Shown: one piece after another, positions 32,690 to 41,059 of the stretch
Layout of the letters: the number at the start of each line of letters is the position of its first letter
Position numbering within the stretch: position 1 is the stretch's first letter
Assembly (NCBI GenBank): GCA_903840265.1
Contig: CAIMFH010000030.1
Coordinates: forward strand, 124,001-188,000
Direction: 5' to 3'
Source of the DNA: an uncultured Schlesneria sp.
GTDB taxonomy: Bacteria; Planctomycetota; Planctomycetia; Planctomycetales; Planctomycetaceae
DNA: 64,000 nucleotides
Position numbers and translations under genes: made by a program
Notes under the pieces: model-generated
The model's database searches: none
Told to the model about the DNA's origin: nothing
What the model saw: only the letters and a program-made list of their open reading frames with translations

Positions 32690-32773
32690 CAAAACAAAAC
32701 AGCCCGGCAGCTCAACCGCCATTCGCGGAAGAATTGCCGGGCTGTTGGTTACAGTCCCGAAATCGAATTGTCT
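32690..32773 (-). promoter_or_regulatory. Shared leader element B
   Basis: On the minus strand: AGACAATTCG, then GGGACTGTAACCAACAG, then a hairpin with arms AGCCCGGCAATTC and GAGCTGCCGGGCT, then TGTTTTGTTTTG. The stem sequence differs entirely from the GGCCGC stems of copies A, C and D while the core is kept, which is covariation-like support for structure. The ATG of the next gene follows about 50 bases later. Confidence 0.7.
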
Positions 32774-32851
32774 TAAGTGACGGCAAGAAATCGCCGTCTC
32801 AAAGTAGCAGGCACACTCCGTGTGCCGTTTGCCGCACGCAGACTGTGCGGT

Positions 32852-33085
32852 CTACGATCGCCGCGACCGCACATCCGTCAAGCCGCCATGCGGCAACGAA
32901 TCGCGGCCCGTCTTGTAGACTTCCTCGTGATTCACTCCCCACTGCACAGCGACGCCGTCAACAAATCGCAGCCGCACGGTGATCTCACCATGCACGCGTC
33001 GCTGAGAGAAATCAGCCGCATCCATTTCCAGTCGGTCGATGGCCAGGTCGAGATTCTGTTCGGTCGTGTCCGTGTGAATCGTCAT
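32852..33085 (-). CDS. Small hypothetical phage-block protein
   Basis: A 77-residue acidic/basic mixed protein starting MTIHTDTTEQNLDLAIDRLE at 33085. The start is fixed by a four-base ATGA overlap with the upstream gene. No family recognised. It ends about 80 bases before leader element B and may belong to a separate short transcript. Confidence 0.5.
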   Translation of the reverse strand: MTIHTDTTEQNLDLAIDRLEMDAADFSQRRVHGEITVRLRFVDGVAVQWGVNHEEVYKTGRDSLPHGGLTDVRSRRS

Positions 33086-33228
33086 AGCTCGCATGTGTCG
33101 ATGACCTCTTTCGTCAGCGTTGCGGCATCACACTGCCGGAAGAACACACTGACATCATGACAGCATGGAAATGAAGGGCGAAACCATCCGCCGCATCCTG
33201 GGGGGGACCAATCACAAACGAGCGTCAT
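33082..33228 (-). CDS. Small Cys-rich protein
   Basis: A 48-residue product when started at MTLVCDWSPPGCGGWFRPSF (33228); the open frame continues upstream to 33348. It has Cys residues in CDWSPPGC, FPCCHDV and RQC, enough for a zinc site. The overlap with the following gene supports translation. Function unknown. Confidence 0.45.
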   Translation of the reverse strand: MTLVCDWSPPGCGGWFRPSFPCCHDVSVFFRQCDAATLTKEVIDTCEL

Positions 33229-33599
33229 TTCTTGTCGAGTGGTGATCGTCAACCCGTCTTCAACATCGTTTGAACAAGTGCGTCGAAGACAGGCACGAGG
33301 ATACTCGCAGTTCTCCAAATCGCAACCACTATTTTGCAAACTCATCAAGTTTTTTTGCCAGCAGCATCGCTGATAAATCGCACCTTCTTACTCCGCTTGG
33401 CTTTCGAGCAACTGCAAAAATGGAACATGCCTTCGAAGTGTCGTTTGAGTGAATGACATCAGTCGCTGACAGAGATCAGAAGGAGCTCTTTAGTCCCGCC
33501 AGGGACGAAAGACGACAACACAACAGCGAAAACAGCGCGGCATCGGACTGACGCCCGCGCTACCCGATGATTGGCACTTTCCTTTGTCGCCCCGCAACT
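33229..33599. other. Intergenic region without a convincing gene
   Basis: One TAGTCCCGCCAGGGACGAAA repeat copy lies near 33491. The possible upstream extension of the Cys-rich frame reaches 33348. Otherwise nothing is supported. Confidence 0.5.
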
Positions 33600-34178
33600 T
33601 CACTTGACCAGCGAGCAGACCTTCAGCATCGCCGCACTGGAGTGACGACCGAAGCGTTTTTGCAGGCGGCGGACGACGGGATAGCCCAGACGTGTCAGAA
33701 AGTGGTTGGGACGTGAGAACGCCAGAATATCGTACCAGACGGAATTGTCGGCGCGATTGAACTCGATCAGGAATCGTTCTTCGCCGCTCTCCTTATGACC
33801 GGGCAACGTCCCATAGCCAAACCCGAAGCGGCTGATGGGACCGGTCTCGTTAACGACGTAGATGATCCGACACGCATTCAGCCACCAGAAACCGATCGCC
33901 TGGCCGATCACCGCCACGATCACCCCTTCTTGAATCGCTGCGTCACGAGGCCACACGTCCACCCAGCCGAGCCGAAATTGCTGCCAGCGTTTAATCGCGG
34001 CGGCGGCGGCCAAATAGACCGCTTCGCCTTCACCCAGCTTGACGCGAGTTCGATCCACGTCATAGCCGACCGGAGGCGTGCTCGCAGACGCGCCCACGTC
34101 GGGGTACGAAAACGGAAGATCGGCCTGAGTGGCCAGGAAACGAGCGACCGCGTCGGCCGACGGCTTTTGAAGAAACAA
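33600..34178 (-). CDS. DUF1990 family protein
   Basis: A 192-residue protein matching DUF1990 along its length. RFGFGYGTLPGHKESGEERF and NSVWYDILAFSRPNHFLTRL are the diagnostic central blocks, ending with RLGYPVVRRLQKRFGRHSS. The fold is START/Bet v 1-like and may bind a lipid or other hydrophobic ligand; the biochemical role is unknown. It is divergently transcribed from an NAD(P)-binding protein, and the two families are often neighbours or fused elsewhere, so they probably act together. Confidence 0.85.
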   Translation of the reverse strand: MFLQKPSADAVARFLATQADLPFSYPDVGASASTPPVGYDVDRTRVKLGEGEAVYLAAAAAIKRWQQFRLGWVDVWPRDAAIQEGVIVAVIGQAIGFWWLNACRIIYVVNETGPISRFGFGYGTLPGHKESGEERFLIEFNRADNSVWYDILAFSRPNHFLTRLGYPVVRRLQKRFGRHSSAAMLKVCSLVK

Positions 34179-34301
34179 CTTCCACCTTCAATCTTTGCCC
34201 GTCGTCGAGCCCCGGTTGCTGTATCCTGAGCGATAATTCTCGCTACGGCACCCCATTCGCAAATAGTATACGCGACATCACCACAAAATTGGCGAACATC
34301 A

Positions 34302-35243
34302 ATGTCAACATCGCAGCCGGACGATCATGAACCGGACAATCATCCCATTGTCTTACTGACCGGCGCTTCCGGCTACGTCGGCGGGCGACTGCTTTCGCTG
34401 CTCGAACAACAGCCGATTCAATTGCGATGTCTGGCTCGAACCCCAGACAAATTGCGGCCCCAAGTGAAGGAATCCACGCAGATCGTCCAGGGCGATGTGC
34501 TCGATACGGCTTCGCTGGATAATGCACTAAAGGGAGTCCACACCGCGTATTACCTTGTCCACTTGATGTCGGATTCAAGCGACTTCGAAGAGCAGGATCG
34601 GCAAGCCGCGAAGAATTTTGCCGACGCGGCCAGCAAGGCCGGGGTCCAACGAATCATCTACCTGGGCGGCCTCGGAGATGACAACGATCCGAAGTTGTCT
34701 CCGCACTTGCGCAGCCGCCACGAAGTCGGCCAGATCCTGAATTCGTCGGGGATCGACACGGTCGAATTCCGCGCGGGCATGGTGATCGGCGCTGGCAGCC
34801 TTTCGTACAAACTGTTGAAGTCGCTGACCGATCGTCTGCCGGTCATGATCTGCCCTCGGTGGCTGACTACGGCAACTCAGCCTATTGCTGTCGACGATGT
34901 GCTGGCCTACTTACTTGCCGCCAGACAACTTCCGCCGGGTCGCGATCGCATCTTCGAAATAGGTGGCACAGAAATCGTCACTTACGCGGATCTGATTCGT
35001 GAGTACGCTCATCAAAAAGGTCTACGCCGCCTGCTGATTTTCGTCCCCGTGCTGACACCGTATCTCTCGGGCCTCTGGCTGGCGGTGGTCACTCCCGCCA
35101 CTTATGCGATTGGTCGACATCTGATCGAAGGGCTCAAGAATCCAACAGTCGTCCAGGACAAGCGGGCCGGCAAAGTCTTCGCCATTCACCCGATGGGAGT
35201 GAAAGAAGCATTGCAGCGAGCCATCGCCACCGCGACGGAATGA
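34302..35243 (+). CDS. NAD(P)H-binding SDR/NmrA-type protein
   Basis: A 313-residue extended SDR-like protein. VLLTGASGYVGGRLLSLLEQ is the NAD(P)-binding Gly-rich motif (TGASGYVG). GDVLDTASLDNALKGVHTAY is the next conserved block and RIIYLGGLGDDN the strand that precedes the substrate region. The catalytic YxxxK pair is not evident. It resembles proteins in which this domain is followed by DUF2867, but here the protein ends without it. Hydrophobic stretches near residues 245-265 could anchor it to the membrane. It is divergent from the DUF1990 gene, sharing a 120-base intergenic region. Confidence 0.8.
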   Translation: MSTSQPDDHEPDNHPIVLLTGASGYVGGRLLSLLEQQPIQLRCLARTPDKLRPQVKESTQIVQGDVLDTASLDNALKGVHTAYYLVHLMSDSSDFEEQDRQAAKNFADAASKAGVQRIIYLGGLGDDNDPKLSPHLRSRHEVGQILNSSGIDTVEFRAGMVIGAGSLSYKLLKSLTDRLPVMICPRWLTTATQPIAVDDVLAYLLAARQLPPGRDRIFEIGGTEIVTYADLIREYAHQKGLRRLLIFVPVLTPYLSGLWLAVVTPATYAIGRHLIEGLKNPTVVQDKRAGKVFAIHPMGVKEALQRAIATATE

Positions 35244-35481
35244 ACCTCGGCGAGACCACAAAGCTCACGAATCCGCACAATTCAGAGGACGAGAAGACGT
35301 TCTCACGCGAATGACACGCAGACGAGAAATGAGATTCGTGGCGGACTGCTCATCCTCCAAATTCTTCCTCAGTCGGCACGCGATCTGCGTAATGTCCACC
35401 AGTCTCTTTCTGAGGCACGACCGACTGCGACCAATCTGGCGCGGTGACGGCGTCTCTTAACTCAACTAAGGAACGACTACT

Positions 35482-35919
35482 ATGGCGACCGTACAACCAG
35501 TGCGTCCTGCGTGGTACACCGACGAAGATGATACCGCTTGGTCAAAGATCAAAGCCGCCTTCCAACGCGACTGGACTCAAACCAAGCATGACATGGGTGG
35601 CAACGAACCGAACCTGGATCAACAGGTTGGCGACACCATTTCTCAAGCCGCTGGATCCAAGCCCATTCCACCTGGCAACGCCAAGACACCACACAACAAG
35701 ACCGGTCAACTCGAAGCGTACAACGACGCCGATGAGCCAGCCTATCGCTATGGCTACGCCGCCAGCCGTCACTACGCCGACCGCGAATGGGACGACACGA
35801 CGGAATCAGAGATGCAGTCCGAGTGGGCCGACAAGAACGAATGGGAACGCCGCCGCGAAGCCATCCGCCGCGGTTGGCTCTACCATCGCAATGAAGACCT
35901 GCCACGCCAACCACGCTAA
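35482..35919 (+). CDS. Conserved hypothetical soluble protein
   Basis: A 145-residue, very hydrophilic protein: TDEDDTAWSKIKAAFQRDWT at the start, a Pro/Asn-rich linker, then YRYGYAASRHYADREWDD and WERRREAIRRGWLYHR. This pattern is common in small planctomycete and cyanobacterial proteins thought to respond to stress. I know no function. An upstream open frame in another phase has no support. Confidence 0.6.
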   Translation: MATVQPVRPAWYTDEDDTAWSKIKAAFQRDWTQTKHDMGGNEPNLDQQVGDTISQAAGSKPIPPGNAKTPHNKTGQLEAYNDADEPAYRYGYAASRHYADREWDDTTESEMQSEWADKNEWERRREAIRRGWLYHRNEDLPRQPR

Positions 35920-36093
35920 TGCCAACGTGAAAATAATCTGAGCGGCCCCCTTCACCGAGCCGCTCGGTTATCGTCACGGATGACGTTTATGCAGCCGCTT
36001 GACCTCTCGAGGTCAGGCGGCTGTCTTTGTTGATGCCCCCACGTGGGATGGGTTTCCAACCCGTCGCCTTCGCGCCAGTACTCTCGGCCTACG

Positions 36094-36519
36094 TCAAGCC
36101 GCGTGCGACGTTGTTTCGCCTTCTCCATCGGCATTCACAAACGGGTCAATACCACACATCACCAGGACAAACGACAGGCACATTGACAGCAGCATGGCAA
36201 CGACCAGACCGCAGAAAACACCAATCAGTCCGCCAGGAATAGCACCGATCCAACCACCGTATCGCCAGCCTTGAGACACCCCCGCAAACAGACCACCGGC
36301 CGTTCCCATCACTGCCCAAGTGGAGATCAAAGGCACGCGAACAATCGCCCCGGCCATGCTTCCCGCGACGAAGGCCACGATCAGATACAGCAGGAATCCG
36401 GGCCACTCGAAGTGGTAAAACGACCAAACCACAATGCCGCTGGTCGCGATCAGAACCGGCAACACAACCGGTCTGAACAGCTCCAGAATGTTGAACGTGC
36501 TTGGTTGTTCGTCGGACAT
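36094..36519 (-). CDS. Four-segment membrane protein of unknown function
   Basis: A 141-residue protein with hydrophobic segments at about residues 18-34, 41-60, 66-84 and 95-120, the third and fourth Gly-rich (GTAGGLFAGVSQGW and GAIPGGLIGVFCGLVVAML). No family recognised. It is followed on the same strand, upstream, by the Imm42-like gene 30 bases away. Confidence 0.55.
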   Translation of the reverse strand: MSDEQPSTFNILELFRPVVLPVLIATSGIVVWSFYHFEWPGFLLYLIVAFVAGSMAGAIVRVPLISTWAVMGTAGGLFAGVSQGWRYGGWIGAIPGGLIGVFCGLVVAMLLSMCLSFVLVMCGIDPFVNADGEGETTSHAA

Positions 36520-36547
36520 GGTGAGCCCCCTTATTCAGATGAGCTTA

Positions 36548-37120
36548 TTATATCAAGCCTCGGTGCTTGTGTGGCATCGATTCCCACTCGGCTTGAAACG
36601 CCTCGTACCAACGAATGAGGATGCCGTAGTAGTCGTCTGCGGCAAGCCAGACATCTCGCAATGTGTCGGGGTCGTACGGCCAACTGTCTGTCCGAAATGC
36701 GATGAGTCGAACGCGATCGCCGGCATCAAACTGAAGGACATAGCTACCGTCGTCAAAGCATTCATCACCATCAGGTGCCCAGGTGATCCGATGATCATAG
36801 ATCAAACCCTCAAACTGCTGCCGAGGCAGCCCAAGATATTGATCCTCTTGAACTTCGCCGTAGATGGCACCTCGATAAGCGTCCGCGATCGCCGCCGCAT
36901 CAAACTCAACGAATGGAGCCGTATGTTGGCCCCTCCGTGCGATACGCCTTCCGACTTCGTCAAAAGAAACCCCGAGCATCGAGGCGTCATTCTGATAGAC
37001 GCCATATCGAAACCCACCGACATGGATCACAAACAAACCGAGTGCCTGAATTCCTGAGCTGTCGTACGCGATTTCAATTCGAGATTCGACCGCGAAAGTA
37101 ATAGGATCACCAATGATCAT
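36548..37120 (-). CDS. Imm42-like immunity protein
   Basis: A 190-residue protein whose opening MIIGDPITFAVESRIEIAYD and following FVIHVGGFRYGVYQND match the start of the Imm42 family of polymorphic-toxin immunity proteins. The central part is acidic, with YDHRITWAPDGDECFDDGSY, as is usual for immunity proteins that mask a basic toxin. No toxin gene is adjacent, so it is either an orphan protecting against neighbours' toxins or has an unrecognised partner. It does not resemble the candidate immunity gene at 57748-58218. Confidence 0.65.
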   Translation of the reverse strand: MIIGDPITFAVESRIEIAYDSSGIQALGLFVIHVGGFRYGVYQNDASMLGVSFDEVGRRIARRGQHTAPFVEFDAAAIADAYRGAIYGEVQEDQYLGLPRQQFEGLIYDHRITWAPDGDECFDDGSYVLQFDAGDRVRLIAFRTDSWPYDPDTLRDVWLAADDYYGILIRWYEAFQAEWESMPHKHRGLI

Positions 37121-37176
37121 TTATGATTCTGATCCGGCTTTCTTCGCGGCTTCGCGTGAGAGTCCTCTGCCGTCGT

Positions 37177-37497
37177 TCAAGGTGACTGTCCCTCTTGAGA
37201 CAACTTCACATATCGCAACGCTTCGTCGACCAGCTTGCGAGACTGCCGATCGTTCTGAGCGACCGCTTCGAAGAAATTGGCCAGCATATCGAACAGGCTG
37301 CGAACCTGGGCCGTCGTCATCTTCGACGGGTCCATCGTACGCAGATTACCCGCCAATTCCTCAAACGAATCCTGATAGCTCTTGGAGACCTTCAGCGCCT
37401 CCAGAATCATCTCCAGGTTCATCGGTTCGTCATCGCCAGCCTGTTCGTCCACCCCAGTCGCCTCGTCATAGTTCGTTGCTGCATTTGAATCAGACAC
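37177..37497 (-). CDS. Small acidic helical protein
   Basis: A 106-residue protein with an acidic disordered start (NYDEATGVDEQAGDDEP) and a helical remainder (LEMILEALKVSKSYQDSFEE; SLFDMLANFFEAVAQNDRQS). No family recognised. It is isolated between the immunity-like gene and a divergent DUF4385 gene. Confidence 0.5.
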   Translation of the reverse strand: MSDSNAATNYDEATGVDEQAGDDEPMNLEMILEALKVSKSYQDSFEELAGNLRTMDPSKMTTAQVRSLFDMLANFFEAVAQNDRQSRKLVDEALRYVKLSQEGQSP

Positions 37498-37631
37498 AGA
37501 ATACCGAGCAGCTTGAAGGCTGTCTGCTCTTCCGTAGGATGGGCTTCCAGCCCGTCATTTCTTCGATGAACCACCACGTCACCACGTTTCACACGTTCCC
37601 CACCACTTCACTCGTGCCTACCATTGACGAC

Positions 37632-38132
37632 ATGCCTGCCAAAAAGCGACCACCGAAGCCCCAGCCCACTCACTCCGCGTCGTTCGACTACACGCTGGAC
37701 TACAAGTCGATCGACTTCCGCCAGCAGCCCGAGTTGTATCGAGTCGGCAAGGGTGAGCAAGGGGTCTTGATGGTCGAACCCTACAAGAGCGAGATCCTGC
37801 CGCACTGGAAATTCAAAACGGCCGCGGATGCCACCCAGTCGTCGACGAAGATCCACAAGCTGTTCCTCGCCTATCTGAAAGCAGACGATTTCGTCGGTGC
37901 CGATATGGCTCGCAAGTTCCTGCAGATGGGCTGGACGCGAGCTCGCCGGTACGCCAATTACCAGAGCGGTCGCAAGTACGATGCTCAGACACGCAACCAG
38001 CTCGCTCGAACCGAAGACCCCGAAAAAGCCGCCGCGGCTAGCATCTTTTACGAGAAGTACGTCAAGGCTCGCGAACACACGAAGTACGTGAAACTCAAGC
38101 AGCAGCATCAAGAGACGTATGAGTCGAGGTGA
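37632..38132 (+). CDS. DUF4385 family protein
   Basis: A 166-residue protein when started at the ATG at 37632; the frame is open upstream to 37113 but without protein-like composition. DFRQQPELYRVGKGEQGVLM, then VEPYKSEILPHWKFK, then DFVGADMARKFLQMGWTRAR match DUF4385 almost throughout. This is a small conserved family of unknown function found in bacteria and large viruses. The KPPKPQP-type basic start may bind nucleic acid. Confidence 0.85.
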   Translation: MPAKKRPPKPQPTHSASFDYTLDYKSIDFRQQPELYRVGKGEQGVLMVEPYKSEILPHWKFKTAADATQSSTKIHKLFLAYLKADDFVGADMARKFLQMGWTRARRYANYQSGRKYDAQTRNQLARTEDPEKAAAASIFYEKYVKAREHTKYVKLKQQHQETYESR

Positions 38133-38190
38133 GTCGTTCGGGTGCCATCTCGTCTCACGTTCTGATGCGGAACACACTCACTTCCGCAAG

Positions 38191-38452
38191 TCTTCAGTCC
38201 CGGTAGGGACGACAGACAATAGCCCACCACTTCAGTGGTGGGTTCGAGTGATGACAAGAACGCGAGTCCCGCCAGGGACGGCAGAGCACCGCGATGTACG
38301 TGATGGTTAGAACCTAAATGGGCGACGGGTGACACAAATGCTACGTCATTGGCGAGGTGACGTTCTGTCGTCCCTCCGGGACTTGGCTATTCGACGTGGC
38401 TGCAACCCTGAAGTGGTGGGCTATTGTCTGTCGTCCCTACCGGGACTGAAGC
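38191..38452. repeat. Composite palindromic repeat element
   Basis: TCAGTCCCGGTAGGGACGAC (from 38194), the perfect hairpin CCCACCACTTCAGTGGTGGG (38223-38242), AGTCCCGCCAGGGACGGCAG, TCTGTCGTCCCTCCGGGACT, half of a second hairpin with GAAGTGGTGGGCTATTGTC, and TCCCTACCGGGACT (to about 38448). No gene in this gap. Confidence 0.75.
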
Positions 38453-38505
38453 ACGATCAACTGCAAGCCGTCGGCCTGATCTCAACTTTTCCCCAAACGG
38501 CTTGA

Positions 38506-38823
38506 CTACGATTCGGAATCGGAAGTCGACCGAATTTGATGTGCGAGAACGATTGCCTCTGGAAGAGGTACCCAATCCGGATCGAGTTCCTCGTCGGGTC
38601 GTGGGGCTCTGACATGGGAAATCATAGCCAGACAGCAACATCGATGGACCAAATAGTTAGCCTGAGCCTCGGATACTCGCAAGCCACCATTTGCCGGGCT
38701 GCTCTCGTCCTGATTCCCGTCGACCCAGGTATCGTCCTCCCAGAAACAGACCGGGCAGATGTCCCAATCGCAGCGGCTATCGAGCGTCTGATGGCCGCAG
38801 ATAAAACAAGTCCACTTGGGCAT
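38506..38823 (-). CDS. CPCC-family Cys-rich protein
   Basis: A 105-residue protein: WTCFICGHQTLDSRCDWDIC and PVCFWEDDTWVDGNQDESSP with NGGLRVSEAQANYLVH match the Cys-rich CPCC family, although the first CPCC is CFIC here. The four Cys residues in two CxxC pairs should bind zinc. Members are often found in toxin-immunity arrays. No direct partner is visible. Confidence 0.75.
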   Translation of the reverse strand: MPKWTCFICGHQTLDSRCDWDICPVCFWEDDTWVDGNQDESSPANGGLRVSEAQANYLVHRCCCLAMISHVRAPRPDEELDPDWVPLPEAIVLAHQIRSTSDSES

Positions 38824-38868
38824 CTTAATTCACCTCGTCTTGGAAAGAAATAGACGATTACCCGCAGC

Positions 38869-39228
38869 CTACGACTTCTTCTTCGGCCTCCCCACAGCTT
38901 TCTTATTCGCCTTGGCGACCGGCGTGGTCTTGGCCTTTTTCTTGGCCGTGTCTCGGGCGGTTCGTTCCATGGTGGCGGAGTAGACCGATTTGCGGCCTTG
39001 CTGGAACGCGGTGAACTGAGCTTCCGACATCAACTCGGCGTCTTTGCACATTTCTGTCACGATGTCGAACGCGGTCCACTGGCGTTGAGCCCAGTAGAGG
39101 ACGATTTCGTCCATCTTCAGGCGTTTCATGTCCAGGCAGACGGCAGTCAGCCGACCGGCCGCTTTGACCAGGGCCTCGGCCGTCGATTGCACCTCGGAAA
39201 TCGTCCTGATTTCTAGTTTCTTGCCCAT
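38869..39228 (-). CDS. Small helical protein with basic tail
   Basis: A 119-residue protein: a helical body (EALVKAAGRLTAVCLDMKRL; FDIVTEMCKDAELMSEAQFT) and a Lys/Ala/Pro-rich tail ending AVGRPKKKS, which resembles an AT-hook or histone H1-like DNA-binding tail. Function unknown. It is divergent from the coiled-coil protein at 39416. Confidence 0.55.
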   Translation of the reverse strand: MGKKLEIRTISEVQSTAEALVKAAGRLTAVCLDMKRLKMDEIVLYWAQRQWTAFDIVTEMCKDAELMSEAQFTAFQQGRKSVYSATMERTARDTAKKKAKTTPVAKANKKAVGRPKKKS

Positions 39229-39415
39229 GTCTCACCTCGAAACAGCAGCTCGTGGAAAATTCTCCGCGGCTGGAACTGTATCCGCGTCAATTGTTTCCGT
39301 CTTCCTAGTGTATTTTCTCGGTTTGCGTGAGAATATTCTGCGTTTACACAGCGGCAGTTGAGGGGTATGCTTGGGGAACGATCAGAACAACACCAGACAG
39401 AGAGGTTCACGACTC

Positions 39416-39832
39416 ATGCCCACGCAAACAGAACCTGTTTTCACGACGGAAAGCACAACCACGACGGATCTTCTGCTGGCGGAACTAAAGACAGAGAACG
39501 CCTCGCTGAAGCAGCAAGCCGCGCGTCTACAGGCCACCGTCGATCAGCTTGGCAGTGACGCTCGCGAATGGTGGTCGCTCGTCGAACTGAAGCGAAACAT
39601 CGGCGACTGGCTGGCTGACCAGATCACGTTCACGCATCACCGTTGCGAAAAGGAATCGCTGCTGGCGGCGTTCTCGGTCGACCAGGAAGCGGTGGTGCTG
39701 GATGTGGAGGACGACTGGATCCCATCACAACTGCAGGTGCGTCGCATCGTCAACGGCGAGGACGTGACGCTGACCCTGAAAGCTCCGCGACGAGTCGCCT
39801 ATGAGATCGCCGATGTGGAGGTGGCGTGTTAA
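39416..39832 (+). CDS. Coiled-coil hypothetical protein
   Basis: A 138-residue protein starting MPTQTEPVFTTESTTTTDLL at 39416. A coiled-coil segment (ELKTENASLKQQAARLQATV) is followed by a helical WWSLVELKRNIGDWLADQIT and a beta-rich C-terminal half (RIVNGEDVTLTLKAPRRVAY). No family recognised. Confidence 0.55.
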   Translation: MPTQTEPVFTTESTTTTDLLLAELKTENASLKQQAARLQATVDQLGSDAREWWSLVELKRNIGDWLADQITFTHHRCEKESLLAAFSVDQEAVVLDVEDDWIPSQLQVRRIVNGEDVTLTLKAPRRVAYEIADVEVAC

Positions 39833-39915
39833 GTCGCTCGTGGGATGGTCGTGACTCACCCATACACCAAAGTGAGTTGCGCTGCGTGAGCACTCGGTTG
39901 ACTTCGACGGGTGCC

Positions 39916-40160
39916 TTCCTAAGTCTCGGTAGGGACGACCGACAATAGCCCACCACTTCAGTGGTGGGATAGAGAGCATCACCTGGCGAGAGTCCCGCCA
40001 GGGACGACAGAACGCTCACAATACGTTGCGGACCGGGGATCAATCATGCACCGCCGATCACACCGATCTGTCGCCCCTCCGGGGTTTGCTGGTCACGACG
40101 TGACGAAACCCACCGTTGAAACGGTGGGCTATTGTCGGTCGTCCCTACCGGGACTGAACA
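39916..40160. repeat. Composite palindromic repeat element
   Basis: TAAGTCTCGGTAGGGACGAC (from 39920), CCCACCACTTCAGTGGTGGG (39950-39969), AGTCCCGCCAGGGACGACAG, TCTGTCGCCCCTCCGGGGTT, the variant hairpin CCCACCGTTGAAACGGTGGG, and TCCCTACCGGGACT (to 40157). Confidence 0.75.
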
Positions 40161-40259
40161 CAAAAAAACCGACCCAAGTCCGCCGAGCCGTATGGTCATG
40201 TGGGCCGGATTGAGAGCAATGGACGTTTCAAACGGAATGACAACTTCAGGAGAATTCGA

Positions 40260-40472
40260 ATGCTGGTTTTGAAAAGACGAAGCGGCGAATCGGTGAACAT
40301 TGGCGACAACATCATCGTCAGCATCGTGGAGGTATCCGGCCGCAACGTGCGCATCGGGTTTGCCGCTCCGCCCGACGTAGAGGTTCATCGCAGCGAGGTT
40401 TACGCCCGCATCCAGGCCGACAAAGCGCGACCACAAACAGCCGACGAGCTGCGCGCCGCGGCAGGTTTGTGA
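40260..40472 (+). CDS. csrA: Carbon storage regulator CsrA
   Basis: A 70-residue protein with the full CsrA pattern: MLVLKRRSGESVNIGDNIIV, then VSGRNVRIGFAAPPDVEVHR, then SEVYARIQ. It includes the RNA-contacting N-terminal LxLxR strand and the VxxHR motif. It should dimerise and bind GGA motifs in mRNA leaders. An AGGAGA at 40248-40253 places the start at 40260, not at earlier in-frame ATGs. Its stop overlaps the GTG start of the next gene (GTGA), so the two are translated together. Confidence 0.93.
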   Translation: MLVLKRRSGESVNIGDNIIVSIVEVSGRNVRIGFAAPPDVEVHRSEVYARIQADKARPQTADELRAAAGL

Positions 40473-40780
40473 TCAACATTCACCGCGAACCCGGATTGCC
40501 TGAGGAGTATTTACAATTCCTCGAACAGTTGGGCTACGGATGTTTCGATGGTCTCTCTATCTACAGTGGCCCAATGCCGCCGCGCGAGACCTATCCCAAC
40601 TTCCAAAGTGATCCTTTGAATGTCATGTTGATTGGAGATGATATGCAGGGCCATTGTTTCGGGTTCGACAAGTCAAGGGAATTTACTCTGGTCGAGGTCG
40701 ATCCTCTAGGGGTACCTGACGACATTGCTCAGCCTGACTTCCTTGCATTCGTGGCCGCGCATCTGCGGAATCAAGAGTGA
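40469..40780 (+). CDS. SUKH/SMI1-KNR4-like protein
   Basis: A 103-residue product starting at GTG. INIHREPGLPEEYLQFLEQL and GYGCFDGLSIYSG, followed by NVMLIGDDMQGHCFGFD, follow the SMI1/KNR4 (SUKH) pattern, a superfamily dominated by immunity proteins against polymorphic toxins. It is shorter than most members. Coupling to csrA by a four-base overlap is unusual. It may be a regulatory partner or an immunity gene under csrA co-expression. Confidence 0.6.
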   Translation: MINIHREPGLPEEYLQFLEQLGYGCFDGLSIYSGPMPPRETYPNFQSDPLNVMLIGDDMQGHCFGFDKSREFTLVEVDPLGVPDDIAQPDFLAFVAAHLRNQE

Positions 40781-40858
40781 ACTTCACAGATATCCGCATT
40801 GAAGACAAACAGTTGCTTCGGCAGTCGCTTCAGTTTCGGTGACATCAAGATATCTCCA

Positions 40859-40900
40859 GCAGGCCGCAGTCTCGTTTTTCACGAGATTGCGGCCTGCTTT
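40859..40900 (+). terminator. Hairpin related to the shared leader, without its core
   Basis: GCAGGCCGCAGTCTCG, a TTTTTC loop, and CACGAGATTGCGGCCTGC followed by TTTTGTC. The stem is almost the same as in leader A, but the ACTGTAACCAACAG core is replaced by ATATCTCCAGCAG. It lies 80 bases after the SUKH-like gene and 160 before the helicase start, so it may serve as the terminator of the csrA unit. Confidence 0.65.
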
Positions 40901-41059
40901 TGTCATAGGAGATCGCCAGCGTCATTTCGAGCGACCGCTGATCATCCTTTCATGGCGAACATTTACGCCGCATGTTGCCAGAGCGGCCTTCGCACGTGAT
41001 ACTTGCTGGTCCGGCTGGCGGCGAGGTGCTGCGGCGTGATTGGAAGGAACGGAACGCGT

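Noticed and set aside
38191..40160. Repeated AGTCCCGGTAGGGAC units as a CRISPR array
   Set aside because: Units are palindromic, occur in both orientations with irregular spacing, and no cas gene is present.
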